43,505 bases of DNA from Gammaproteobacteria bacterium. Lineage in GTDB: Bacteria > Pseudomonadota > Gammaproteobacteria > Thiohalobacterales > Thiohalobacteraceae. Positions 1 through 8,170 of the stretch are shown piece after piece. Within the stretch, counting starts at the first letter, position 1; the number at the start of each line of letters is the position of its first letter. The notes below the pieces were generated by a model, which saw only the letters and a program-made list of their open reading frames with translations, did no database searches and was not told the DNA's origin. Both the position numbers and the translations under genes were made by a program. The stretch lies in the NCBI GenBank assembly GCA_019911805.1, contig JAIOJV010000051.1, positions 1 to 43,505 on the forward strand, written 5' to 3'.

Positions 1-1
1 G

Positions 2-151
2 TGCGCGCTGGCGCGGGCGGTGCGCGCCGGCCGCTTCGGCGGAACGAGCCCGGTGGACGTGCGCGAGCGCGCCCGCCAGTCCCGCTTCCTCGAGTACCGC
101 GGCTTTACCACCGGGCAGATCCGCGCCAGCTTCGGCAACAGCGAGGACTGA
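2..151 (+). CDS. recX: RecX C-terminus (5' end outside window)
   Basis: Frame 2 reads 49 residues to a TGA at 149-151. The end contains RFLEYRGFTTGQI, which matches the characteristic C-terminal pattern of RecX (Arg/Gln-rich helix, then FL-x-x-RGF-x-x-x-QI). RecX is a small regulator that caps and inhibits RecA filaments. The position immediately upstream of alaS is the usual gammaproteobacterial order (recA-recX-alaS-lysC-csrA). The start and most of the protein lie left of the window. A longer open frame in register 1 is only a shadow. The call rests on the short C-terminal motif plus gene order. Confidence 0.8.
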   Translation, partial: CALARAVRAGRFGGTSPVDVRERARQSRFLEYRGFTTGQIRASFGNSED

Positions 152-184
152 ACCCGAGCTGCGGGGGTAGTGTCCTTGGCTGAG

Positions 185-307
185 GCGCCCGGAGGCGGGT
201 ATCCCCGAACCAAGCGAGTATCGGGGGCTTTCTAGAGAGAGTGTCCGTCCGAGGGCGGTACGCCTAAAGTTAGGGCCCGACTTCGGGGATACCCGCCGCA
301 AGGGCGC
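185..307 (+). ncRNA. Strongly folded leader upstream of alaS (candidate cis-regulatory RNA)
   Basis: Two distant segments are perfectly complementary. Positions 194-209 (GGCGGGTATCCCCGAA) pair with 282-297, and outside them GCGCCC at 185-190 pairs with 302-307, giving a closing stem of about 22 bp. The roughly 70 enclosed bases can form smaller hairpins, for example CCGTC-CGAG-GGCGG at 246-259. No U-run follows, so this is not a simple terminator. It ends about 30 bases before the alaS start and would be part of the alaS 5' UTR, or a small RNA between recX and alaS. I do not recognise it as a known riboswitch class. The pairing is seen; the function is inferred. Confidence 0.5.
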
Positions 308-337
308 GCACCACGCCAGAACGACAGCAGGAACATC

Positions 338-2983
<2,646 letters not shown>

Positions 2984-2989
2984 TGGCAG

Positions 2990-3020
2990 TTTAAACGGGT
3001 GCTGTTTTGTAGTCTAATCT
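2990..3020 (+). promoter_or_regulatory. Possible lysC promoter
   Basis: TTTAAA at 2990-2995 and TAATCT at 3015-3020 are separated by 19 bases, a loose sigma-70 match just after the alaS stop codon and before the hairpin at 3034. Weak evidence; lysC could equally be read through from alaS. Confidence 0.25.
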
Positions 3021-3033
3021 GCGCCTCTTTGTG

Positions 3034-3088
3034 CGCGCTGCGCAGAACCGGACCGGCCGACCCGGCCGACCCGGTTCTGCGCAGCGCG
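3034..3088 (+). promoter_or_regulatory. Long perfect hairpin in the lysC leader
   Basis: An 18-bp perfect inverted repeat (CGCGCTGCGCAGAACCGG at 3034-3051, complement at 3071-3088) encloses a 19-base loop made of two near-copies of CCGGCCGAC. It ends 30 bases before the lysC start. No U-run follows on either strand, so a rho-independent terminator is unlikely. A structured attenuator/leader element, a transcript-stabilising hairpin or a REP-like palindrome all fit. Confidence 0.5.
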
Positions 3089-3118
3089 TGATTTGACACG
3101 AGGCGTCGCCAGGACATC

Positions 3119-4342
3119 ATGGGTTTGATCGTACAGAAATACGGCGGCACCTCCGTTGGCAGCCCCGAACGTATTGCAGCGGTGGCCGATCGGGTGATCG
3201 ATTATCGTCGACGTGGCCATGATGTGATCGTGGTGCTGTCCGCGATGAGCGGCGAGACCGACCGCCTGATCAAGCTCGCCAAGAGCATGAGCAGCAAGCC
3301 CGACCCGCGGGAACTGGACGTGCTGCTGGCCACGGGCGAGCAGGCGACCATCGCCCTGCTGTGCATGGCCCTGCATGAGCGTGGTTGTCCGGCCCGCTCC
3401 TATACCGGCCAACAGGTGCATATCCGCACCGACAGCGCCTTCAACAAGGCCCGCATCCAGGAGATCGAGGGGGTGCGCATCCGCAAGGACCTGATGGACG
3501 GCAAGGTCGTGGTCGTCGCCGGATTTCAGGGTGTGGACGAACAGGGTAATATCACCACGCTCGGGCGTGGAGGATCGGATACCACGGCGGTCGGACTGGC
3601 GGTGGCCCTCAAGGCCGACGAGTGTCAGATCTATACCGATGTCGATGGGGTGTATACGACTGACCCACGGGTGGTTCCGGAGGCACGCCGACTGGAGCGG
3701 GTCACCTTCGAGGAAATGCTCGAGATGGCGAGCCTCGGCTCCAAGGTCCTGCAGATCCGCGCGGTGGAGTTCGCCGGCAAGTACAATGTGCCGTTGCGCG
3801 TACTGTCCTCCTTCCAGGAAGGCGAGGGCACCCTGATCACGTATGAGGACGAAAAGATGGAAAACCCACTGATCTCGGGTATCGCCTTCAGTCGCGACGA
3901 GGCCAAGATCACGGTGTTGGGCGTTCCCGACCAGCCGGGTGTGGCGCATCGGGTGCTGGGGCCGGTGGCGGATGCCGATATCGAGGTGGATATGATCGTC
4001 CAGAACGTCTCCCCGGCGGGTGATACCACAGATTTTACCTTCACGGTGCACCGCAACGACTACGACAGGGCGATGGCGGTTATCCGGACGGGCGCCAAGG
4101 AGTTCGGTGCCCGCGAGGTGTTGGGCGATGACAAGATCGTCAAGATCTCTCTGGTCGGCGTCGGCATGCGCTCGCACGCCGGGATTGCCTCAACTATGTT
4201 TAGGGCGCTGGCGGAAGAGGGTATCAATATCCGGATGATCTCGACGTCCGAGATCAAGATTTCAGTGGTCGTCGACGAAAAATACCTCGAGCTCGGCGTG
4301 CGCACCCTGCACGACGCCTTCGAGTTGGACAAGGAGCCCTGA
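3119..4342 (+). CDS. lysC: Aspartate kinase
   Basis: Phosphorylates aspartate, the first step towards lysine, threonine and methionine. The 407-residue protein starts with the kinase signature KYGGTSVGS (residues 7-15). It has the amino-acid kinase fold to about residue 245 and two C-terminal ACT domains (about 265-335 and 340-407) that normally bind lysine/threonine for feedback inhibition. It is monofunctional, without a homoserine dehydrogenase domain, as in Pseudomonas and betaproteobacteria. The ATG at 3119 has AGGA closely upstream. It lies between alaS and csrA, the standard order. Confidence 0.96.
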   Translation: MGLIVQKYGGTSVGSPERIAAVADRVIDYRRRGHDVIVVLSAMSGETDRLIKLAKSMSSKPDPRELDVLLATGEQATIALLCMALHERGCPARSYTGQQVHIRTDSAFNKARIQEIEGVRIRKDLMDGKVVVVAGFQGVDEQGNITTLGRGGSDTTAVGLAVALKADECQIYTDVDGVYTTDPRVVPEARRLERVTFEEMLEMASLGSKVLQIRAVEFAGKYNVPLRVLSSFQEGEGTLITYEDEKMENPLISGIAFSRDEAKITVLGVPDQPGVAHRVLGPVADADIEVDMIVQNVSPAGDTTDFTFTVHRNDYDRAMAVIRTGAKEFGAREVLGDDKIVKISLVGVGMRSHAGIASTMFRALAEEGINIRMISTSEIKISVVVDEKYLELGVRTLHDAFELDKEP

Positions 4343-4379
4343 GCGTCGCCTCCCGCCGGGCCGTGCGGTCGGTCCACCC

Positions 4380-4400
4380 ACCACGATTCCGTGGTTTCTA
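4380..4400 (+). terminator. Weak candidate lysC terminator
   Basis: ACCACG-ATTC-CGTGGT is a 6-bp stem with a four-base loop, 37 bases after the lysC stop, followed only by TTCTA. The stem is real but the U-tract is poor. Confidence 0.3.
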
Positions 4401-4548
4401 CAATAAAAATAGTTGGTTAATGAGGGATCTATAGTTTCGGTCGTCAAGGCCGACAACTATGCGTATGCCGGCTCTGTCGGGTGTTCTGCTGGTCATTGCG
4501 CCAGTGATGGATTACATATCGGAAGTGAATGAGTAAGGAGATTCACAC

Positions 4549-4752
4549 ATGTTGATTTTGACTCGCAGAGTGGGTGAGACACTGATGATCGGTGATGAAG
4601 TGACGGTCACGGTTCTCGGCGTGAAGGGTAACCAGGTACGCATCGGTGTGAACGCTCCCAAGCATGTCGCGGTGCATCGAGAAGAGATCTACGAGCGCAT
4701 CCAGCGCGAGCAGGAGCAGGGCGACGGCGCCGTCGCTGAGGGCCACGATTGA
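4549..4752 (+). CDS. csrA: Carbon storage regulator CsrA/RsmA
   Basis: RNA-binding homodimer that recognises GGA in hairpin loops of mRNA leaders and so controls translation and stability. The 67-residue protein starts [16 protein letters not shown], the invariant CsrA N-terminus, and contains the [21 protein letters not shown] core with the RNA-contacting VAVHREE segment. The C-terminal tail is acidic and variable, as usual. A strong Shine-Dalgarno (AAGGAG) lies before the ATG. Its place between lysC and tRNA-Ser is typical of gammaproteobacteria. Several GGA-loop hairpins occur downstream near the tRNA genes. Confidence 0.97.
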   Translation: MLILTRRVGETLMIGDEVTVTVLGVKGNQVRIGVNAPKHVAVHREEIYERIQREQEQGDGAVAEGHD

Positions 4753-4852
4753 TTCTACCGCCCCGGTCGCCGCACTTTACCTCCCACACCGCTTCACGGT
4801 ATCCTACCGCCCCCGCCGCAAAGCCTTCGAACAGACTGCGAGCGTCGGGCGT

Positions 4853-4942
4853 GGAGAGATGGCCGAGCGGCTGAAGGCGCACCCCTGCTAAGGGTGTATA
4901 GGGGAAACTCTATCGAGGGTTCGAATCCCTCTCTCTCCGCCA
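4853..4942 (+). tRNA. tRNA-Ser (GCU)
   Basis: A 90-base class II tRNA. The acceptor stem GGAGAGA/TCTCTCC is followed by discriminator G and an encoded CCA at 4940-4942. The D-arm contains GGCCGAGCGG, the anticodon GCT is at 4887-4889 in the loop CTGCTAA between CACCC and GGGTG, a long variable arm follows, and the T-arm contains GGTTCGAATCC. It reads AGC/AGU codons. It follows csrA, the common arrangement in gammaproteobacteria, and a clear intrinsic terminator follows it. Confidence 0.96.
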
Positions 4943-4945
4943 AAT

Positions 4946-4978
4946 AAAGAAGGTCCCCATGTGGGGCCTTCTTTGTTT
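4946..4978 (+). terminator. tRNA-Ser intrinsic terminator
   Basis: AAAGAAGG (4946-4953) pairs with CCTTCTTT (4967-4974) and CCCC with GGGG inside, with one bulged T and an ATGT loop. The stem ends in a T-rich stretch (CTTTGTTT). It starts four bases after the tRNA CCA end. Confidence 0.85.
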
Positions 4979-5010
4979 GGTGAAGTGAGAGGCCTTGATG
5001 AGGACCCTGT

Positions 5011-5119
5011 GGTTCGACGGAGCGGCCGGAGGCCCCGGAGGGGTGAGGGCGCAAAGCGCCCGAATAAGCCCCCTCTCTCCGTCAAACAAACGGGAGGGGA
5101 CCAGTGAGGTTCCCTTTTT
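5011..5119 (+). repeat. tRNA-Ser 3'-end copy with hairpins and its own terminator
   Basis: Positions 5069-5090 repeat the tRNA-Ser 3' end and its flank (4927-4948) with 19 of 22 identical bases. Before the copy come GTTCGAC and hairpins GGCC-GGA-GGCC (5024-5034) and GGGCGC-AAA-GCGCCC (5047-5061). After it comes a second intrinsic terminator, GGGGACC-AGTGA-GGTTCCC followed by TTTTT (5096-5119). The order (GTTCGAC, GGA-loop hairpin, second hairpin, tRNA-end copy, terminator) mirrors the units downstream of tRNA-Arg, which suggests a common origin. Confidence 0.65.
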
Positions 5120-5179
5120 CCCCGGAGATCGGCACAGCGTACGCCCTAAGGGGTAGTCCCCAGACCTTCGATTTTCACC

Positions 5180-5207
5180 TTGAATTTTCCCGCTGATACT
5201 GGATAAT
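5180..5207 (+). promoter_or_regulatory. tRNA-Arg promoter
   Basis: TTGAAT (5180-5185) and GATAAT (5202-5207) are spaced 16 bases apart and end 15 bases before the mature tRNA-Arg 5' end. This gives the tRNA its own sigma-70 promoter, separate from the tRNA-Ser unit that terminates upstream. Confidence 0.6.
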
Positions 5208-5222
5208 CTCCGCCTTCCATAC

Positions 5223-5299
5223 GCGCCCGTAGCTCAGCTGGATAGAGTACCTGGCTACGAACCAGGCGGTCGGAGGTTCGAATCCTTCCGGGCGCGCCA
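5223..5299 (+). tRNA. tRNA-Arg (ACG)
   Basis: A 77-base tRNA. Acceptor stem GCGCCCG/CGGGCGC, discriminator G and encoded CCA at 5297-5299; D-arm with AGCTCAGCTGGATAGAGT; anticodon ACG at 5257-5259 in the loop CTACGAA between CCTGG and CCAGG; T-arm GGTTCGAATCC. The A34 is normally converted to inosine so that it reads CGU/CGC/CGA. Its last 19 bases (5281-5299) reappear at 5428-5446 and 7024-7042. Confidence 0.96.
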
Positions 5300-5427
5300 T
5301 ATAAACGGAAAAGGCTCACCCGCAAGGGTGGGCCTTTTTGGTTTATGCCCGTAAGGGTTCGAAGCTCCGACTATTCGATAGGAGTTCGACCAGCGCCGTA
5401 GGCGCGCAGAACGGCCGCAGGGCCGGT
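5281..5427 (+). repeat. rtT-like repeat unit 1 (147 bp) beginning with the tRNA-Arg 3' end
   Basis: The first of the tandem units. It begins with the final 19 bases of tRNA-Arg, continues through an intrinsic terminator (5309-5339) and then hairpin-rich DNA with GTTCGAC at 5384-5390 and hairpins GCGCC-GTA-GGCGC and CGGCC-GCAG-GGCCG. Its first 126 bases recur 147 bp downstream with three substitutions. In this unit the first hairpin loop is GTA; in the next it is GGA. Confidence 0.9.
5309..5339 (+). terminator. tRNA-Arg intrinsic terminator (duplicated at 5456-5486)
   Basis: AAAAGGCTCACCC pairs with GGGTGGGCCTTTT across a GCAA tetraloop and ends in five T's, a textbook terminator starting ten bases after the tRNA. 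An identical copy lies exactly 147 bp downstream in the second repeat unit. Confidence 0.9.
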
Positions 5428-5553
5428 AATCCTTCCGGGCGCGCCATATAAACGGAAAAGGCTCACCCGCAAGGGTGGGCCTTTTTGGTTTATGCCCGTA
5501 AGGGTTCGAAACTCCGACTATTCGATCGGAGTTCGACCAGCGCCGGAGGCGCG
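5428..5553 (+). repeat. rtT-like repeat unit 2 (126 bp, interrupted)
   Basis: 123 of 126 bases match unit 1 (5281-5406), including the 19-base tRNA-Arg end (5428-5446) and the terminator. Two of the three differences fall in one hairpin and improve its stem (AACTCCGA...TCGGAGTT); the third turns the loop of GCGCC-GGA-GGCGC into GGA. The unit breaks off after GGCGCG at 5553, where the Fic-bearing DNA begins. The missing tail of such a unit reappears at 6980. Confidence 0.9.
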
Positions 5554-5607
5554 TGCGCGATCCCGACAGCGTTCTTACCGGTGATGCGCATTGCTATTCG
5601 TGGAGGG

Positions 5608-6708
5608 TTACTTGGTCACCAACGAATAGCTGGTGCTGCGGCCGCCGCCGGGGTCTTTATTGAGTGCGCCACGATCAAGGAGGTCGAGGATGTCGCGGTA
5701 GGCGGTGTCCTGCGAACATTTTGCGAGTTTCGCCCATTTGGATGTAGTCAGCTTACCCTCGAAGCCGTCGAGCAGTCTGTTAAGGACTTTGATCTGGCGT
5801 TCGTTCAGGGGCTCTTTGGCGAAGCGTTCCCAGAATTGCGCTTTGCTGAGGACCGCGCCGAGGGTGTCCTGGGCTCCTTCGATGGCGCGCAGCAGGCAGG
5901 TAAGGAACCAGCTCTGCCAGCGCGTCATATCGAGTGTAGCTTTCTGAGTTTCTTCCAACGTACTGTAGTAGTCACCCCGTTCACGCCCGATTTGTGCAGA
6001 CATACTGTAGAAGCGCTGCCCGGTTTTCTCCGAACGGGCGAGCGCCATGTCCGCTAATGCACGGGCGATGCGGCCGTTGCCATCGTCGAACGGGTGGATT
6101 GTGACAAACCACAGATGCGCCAGTCCTGCCGTGAGCAGGGGGTCGGTATCTTTGGGCTCTTCAAACCACTCCAGAAACTTTTTCATCTCGATGGGGAGGC
6201 GAGCAGCGGGCGGCGCTTCATAGTGCACCTTTTCCCTGCCGACCGGTCCTGAAACCACCTGCATGGGGCCGGTGCTGTCGTCCCGCCATGCTCCGGTCAC
6301 TATCTTGGTCATGCCGCTATGGCCCGTGGGAAAGAGCGAGGCGTGCCAGGCGAACAGCCGGTCTTGTGTGAGCGGCTGTGCATAGTTGCCGGTGGCATCA
6401 AGCATCATCTCGACCACGCCCTCGACATTGCGATCTGACGGGACAAGGCCGGAAATATCCATACCGAGCCGCCGCGCAATGGAAGAGCGGACCTGGTCGC
6501 GCTCCAGTTTTTCACCTTCGATTTCACTCGATTTGACCACGTCCTCGGTGAGGGTGCGCAGATGGGCTTCGCCCCGCAGGTCAAAGCCGAGCGCCTCCAT
6601 CTTGCCAAGCAGCCGTCCCTGCTCGCGGGAGACCTGTGCGAGCAGCTTTGCCAGCGCCTTTTCGTCCCAGGTTAACGCAGGCCATTCTGATTTTTCCCAT
6701 AGATACAT
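5608..6708 (-). CDS. Fic family protein (predicted AMP-transferase) with C-terminal winged helix
   Basis: Fic enzymes attach AMP or related groups to protein hydroxyls. The 366-residue protein has an N-terminal Fic_N/DUF4172-like helical part. Residues 60-65 (SSEIEG) match the inhibitory motif [ST]-x-x-x-E-[GN]. The full active-site motif HPFDDGNGRIAR is at 205-216, and a winged-helix-like domain spans about 300-366. The inhibitory helix preceding the core makes it class II, i.e. self-inhibited through Glu64, so it is not an orphan toxin. The target is unknown. It lies inside the tRNA-Arg repeat array with visibly lower GC than the flanks, suggesting transfer. A promoter overlapped by TCCGCA palindromes lies upstream, probably bound by its own winged helix. 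Confidence 0.9.
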   Translation of the reverse strand: MYLWEKSEWPALTWDEKALAKLLAQVSREQGRLLGKMEALGFDLRGEAHLRTLTEDVVKSSEIEGEKLERDQVRSSIARRLGMDISGLVPSDRNVEGVVEMMLDATGNYAQPLTQDRLFAWHASLFPTGHSGMTKIVTGAWRDDSTGPMQVVSGPVGREKVHYEAPPAARLPIEMKKFLEWFEEPKDTDPLLTAGLAHLWFVTIHPFDDGNGRIARALADMALARSEKTGQRFYSMSAQIGRERGDYYSTLEETQKATLDMTRWQSWFLTCLLRAIEGAQDTLGAVLSKAQFWERFAKEPLNERQIKVLNRLLDGFEGKLTTSKWAKLAKCSQDTAYRDILDLLDRGALNKDPGGGRSTSYSLVTK

Positions 6709-6718
6709 GTTCTTATAC

Positions 6719-6813
6719 TCCGCATATTATGCGGACATTATGGCTAGTATTCTCCGCATAGACAAGCAAAACATCCGCAATATGTGCGGAGATTAGGAGA
6801 TTTATTCTCCGCA
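6719..6813 (-). promoter_or_regulatory. fic promoter with four TCCGCA operator sites
   Basis: On the minus strand TTGTCT (6760-6765) and CATAAT (6737-6742), spaced 17, form a sigma-70 promoter for fic. Two perfect 17-bp palindromes, TCCGCATA-T-TATGCGGA at 6719-6735 and TCCGCA-ATATG-TGCGGA at 6774-6790, and two half sites at 6753-6760 and 6808-6813 surround it. Starts are spaced 34, 21 and 34 bp. One site abuts the -35 and one covers the expected transcription start, the geometry of repression. Confidence 0.7.
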
Positions 6814-6914
6814 AGGGGGGCAAAGGACAGGGTTCCCAACTTGAAGCCGAATATACGTTCGCGTTGATCCCGCCATCAAAAAACTTGCGCTGAGGGGAGG
6901 AGTCCATATACGCC

Positions 6915-6969
6915 CCGGGTTTTGAGGAGACCCCACCTTCTCAAAAGTTGAAGCCTCCCCAAAACCCGG
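6915..6969 (-). terminator. Long imperfect hairpin between fic and the array tail
   Basis: CCGGGTTTTG (6915-6924) pairs perfectly with CAAAACCCGG (6960-6969), and the stem continues inward with mismatches. It lies between the fic promoter and the last tRNA-Arg repeat. It could terminate transcription entering from the truncated redoxin gene; no strong U-tract is present. The remaining bases of 6814-6979 hold no gene I can support. Confidence 0.35.
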
Positions 6970-6979
6970 AACGGTTCAT

Positions 6980-7042
6980 GTTCAACCAGCGCTGGAGGCG
7001 CGCAGAACGGCCGCAGGGCTGGCAATCCTTCCGGGTGCGCCA
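6980..7042 (+). repeat. Tail of a third rtT-like unit ending in the tRNA-Arg 3' end
   Basis: 63 bases align with 5384-5446 at 57 of 63 positions: GTTCAAC, hairpin GCGCT-GGA-GGCGC, hairpin CGGCC-GCAG-GGCTG, then a diverged 19-base tRNA-Arg end (7024-7042) including CCA. Its first 23 bases also match 5531-5553 (21 of 23), so the Fic segment is bounded by direct repeats. Immediately after 7042 the sequence becomes a truncated redoxin coding region, so this copy marks a recombination joint. Confidence 0.8.
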
Positions 7043-7369
7043 GAATTAGAGGTGCCGGTCCACCGTCATCCGTGAGCATATCCACACCCATGGGAAAACG
7101 GATCCGGTTTTCCAATAGGGACGCGCGCAGCGAGGTGGTTGTGATCGCTGCATGGTGCTCAAGCACCGTGTGTAGACCCACGACCAGCACGCCTTGCCTG
7201 GCGAACAGTTCGTGGGCGGTCGTCATTTGAGGGAGATACAACCGGGACACAGCATCTGGAAGGCGCAGGCGACCACTACGCGGCCGCGCTGCGCCTCCAG
7301 ATCAATGGATTCCGGTGTGTTCGGCCATGCAGAGATGCACCAGTTCGGTGCCAGTTGCGGCTGAACCAT
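7043..7369 (-). pseudogene. Redoxin (AhpC/TSA-like) remnant: frameshifted and cut at its C-terminus
   Basis: From an ATG at 7369 the protein reads to QMLCPGC, a thioredoxin-fold CxxC site. It then meets a stop at about 7223 unless the frame shifts. In the neighbouring frame it resumes with LPQMTTAHELFARQG, GLHTVLEHHAAITTTSL and FPMGVDML, all characteristic of a family of thioredoxin-like redoxins. The similarity stops at 7043, where translation enters the tRNA-Arg repeat, so the C-terminal third is missing. The start lies 8 bases after the stop of the cytochrome P460 gene, so it was once the last gene of that operon. The frameshift could be a sequencing error, but the truncation cannot. Confidence 0.75.
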
Positions 7370-7377
7370 GGCCTGCC

Positions 7378-7854
7378 TCACTCCCTTAGTGTGCTGAAGG
7401 TGTAGTCGCGGGCCTTTTGCGGCACATGACAAGCGAAGCAGGCCGAGGCTGCGTTCGTGCCCACGACCCGATTGGACCGGTCACCTCCGCCGAAACCTTC
7501 AAAGCCCCAGCCACCCGTCGCTGCGAACTTCTTCGAATCCTTGTGCATTACGCCCACCACCTTGCGCTGGCCCTCGGTGATGGCATGGTCGGCGGCGACC
7601 GCTTCAAGCAGGTCGAAGATGATCACGGACCCGTCCGGGAAGTGCTCACTCCGGTAACCTTCCAGGGCCTTGTCGTTGGCATAGAGATGGTGAATGCCGC
7701 CGAAAGCAGCGTGCAACGGGTGACCTTCCTCGATCACCATGCTCTTCACATGATGCCAGTCACGATAACCCTCGGGATAAGGAACCTGGGGATCAGCGGC
7801 CAGTACGGCTGTCGATGTTGCCGCGCAAAGTGCGGCCAGGATAAGTTGCCTCAT
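7378..7854 (-). CDS. Cytochrome P460 family protein
   Basis: Periplasmic mono-haem protein of the cytochrome P460 family, whose known members oxidise hydroxylamine and/or NO. 158 residues: signal peptide 1-19, P460 core with YRDWHHVKSM, FGGIHHLYAN, FPDGSVIIFDLLEA and TGGWGFE, and the C-terminal haem site CFACH at 139-143. AAGGAG lies before the ATG. It follows a thioredoxin-fold gene and precedes the redoxin remnant, in an apparent operon behind a MarR regulator. Whether it turns over hydroxylamine or only binds NO cannot be read from sequence. nirK lies about 29 kb away in this window, consistent with nitrogen-oxide detoxification. Confidence 0.88.
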   Translation of the reverse strand: MRQLILAALCAATSTAVLAADPQVPYPEGYRDWHHVKSMVIEEGHPLHAAFGGIHHLYANDKALEGYRSEHFPDGSVIIFDLLEAVAADHAITEGQRKVVGVMHKDSKKFAATGGWGFEGFGGGDRSNRVVGTNAASACFACHVPQKARDYTFSTLRE

Positions 7855-7866
7855 GGGTCTATCTCC

Positions 7867-8103
7867 TTATTTCAGATCGGCGATGGCTGCGCCGAAGTTG
7901 ATGTGAAACGACTGTCCACCGATGACCAGCGCGGGCACTGACGGCACCCCGACTGATTCGGCTTCACCGATACGCGATGTGCGCTCGCCCAGGTGCACGC
8001 TCTCGACATCGAAACGCGCAGAATCGATGGCTTCAGCAAGCTGCTGCTCGGCAGCAACACAGACGGGACAGCCGGCGTGGTAGAGCACTGCCCGCTCTTT
8101 CAT
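7867..8103 (-). CDS. Small thioredoxin/glutaredoxin-fold protein (CPVC)
   Basis: 78 residues beginning MKERAVLYHAGCPVC, with redox-active C12 and C15. The GVPSVPALVIGG segment holds the cis-proline loop typical of thioredoxin folds. No signal peptide is seen, so it is probably cytoplasmic. The ATG at 8103 is preferred over upstream starts because AGGAGT precedes it at good spacing and the fold begins there. It ends 12 bases before the cytochrome P460 start and follows the marR terminator, so it opens the P460 operon. Substrate unknown; it may serve the MarR regulator or the redoxin. Confidence 0.75.
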   Translation of the reverse strand: MKERAVLYHAGCPVCVAAEQQLAEAIDSARFDVESVHLGERTSRIGEAESVGVPSVPALVIGGQSFHINFGAAIADLK

Positions 8104-8131
8104 ATAAGGACTCCTAACTATTCGGTTTAAT

Positions 8132-8158
8132 AAAAACCCCGTTGCCGGGAACGGGGGT
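8132..8158 (-). terminator. marR terminator
   Basis: On the minus strand CCCCGTT-CCCGGC-AACGGGG is followed by TTTTTATT, a good intrinsic terminator 12 bases after the marR stop codon. It separates marR from the thioredoxin-fold/P460 transcription unit. Confidence 0.8.
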
Positions 8159-8170
8159 CCATAACCGCCA

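Noticed and set aside
3014-4177. 387-codon open frame opposite lysC
   Set aside because: Antisense shadow of aspartokinase; composition follows the complementary codon bias.
5485-6057. Plus-strand frame opposite the Fic gene
   Set aside because: The Fic reading on the minus strand has a complete catalytic motif and its own promoter; the plus frame has neither.
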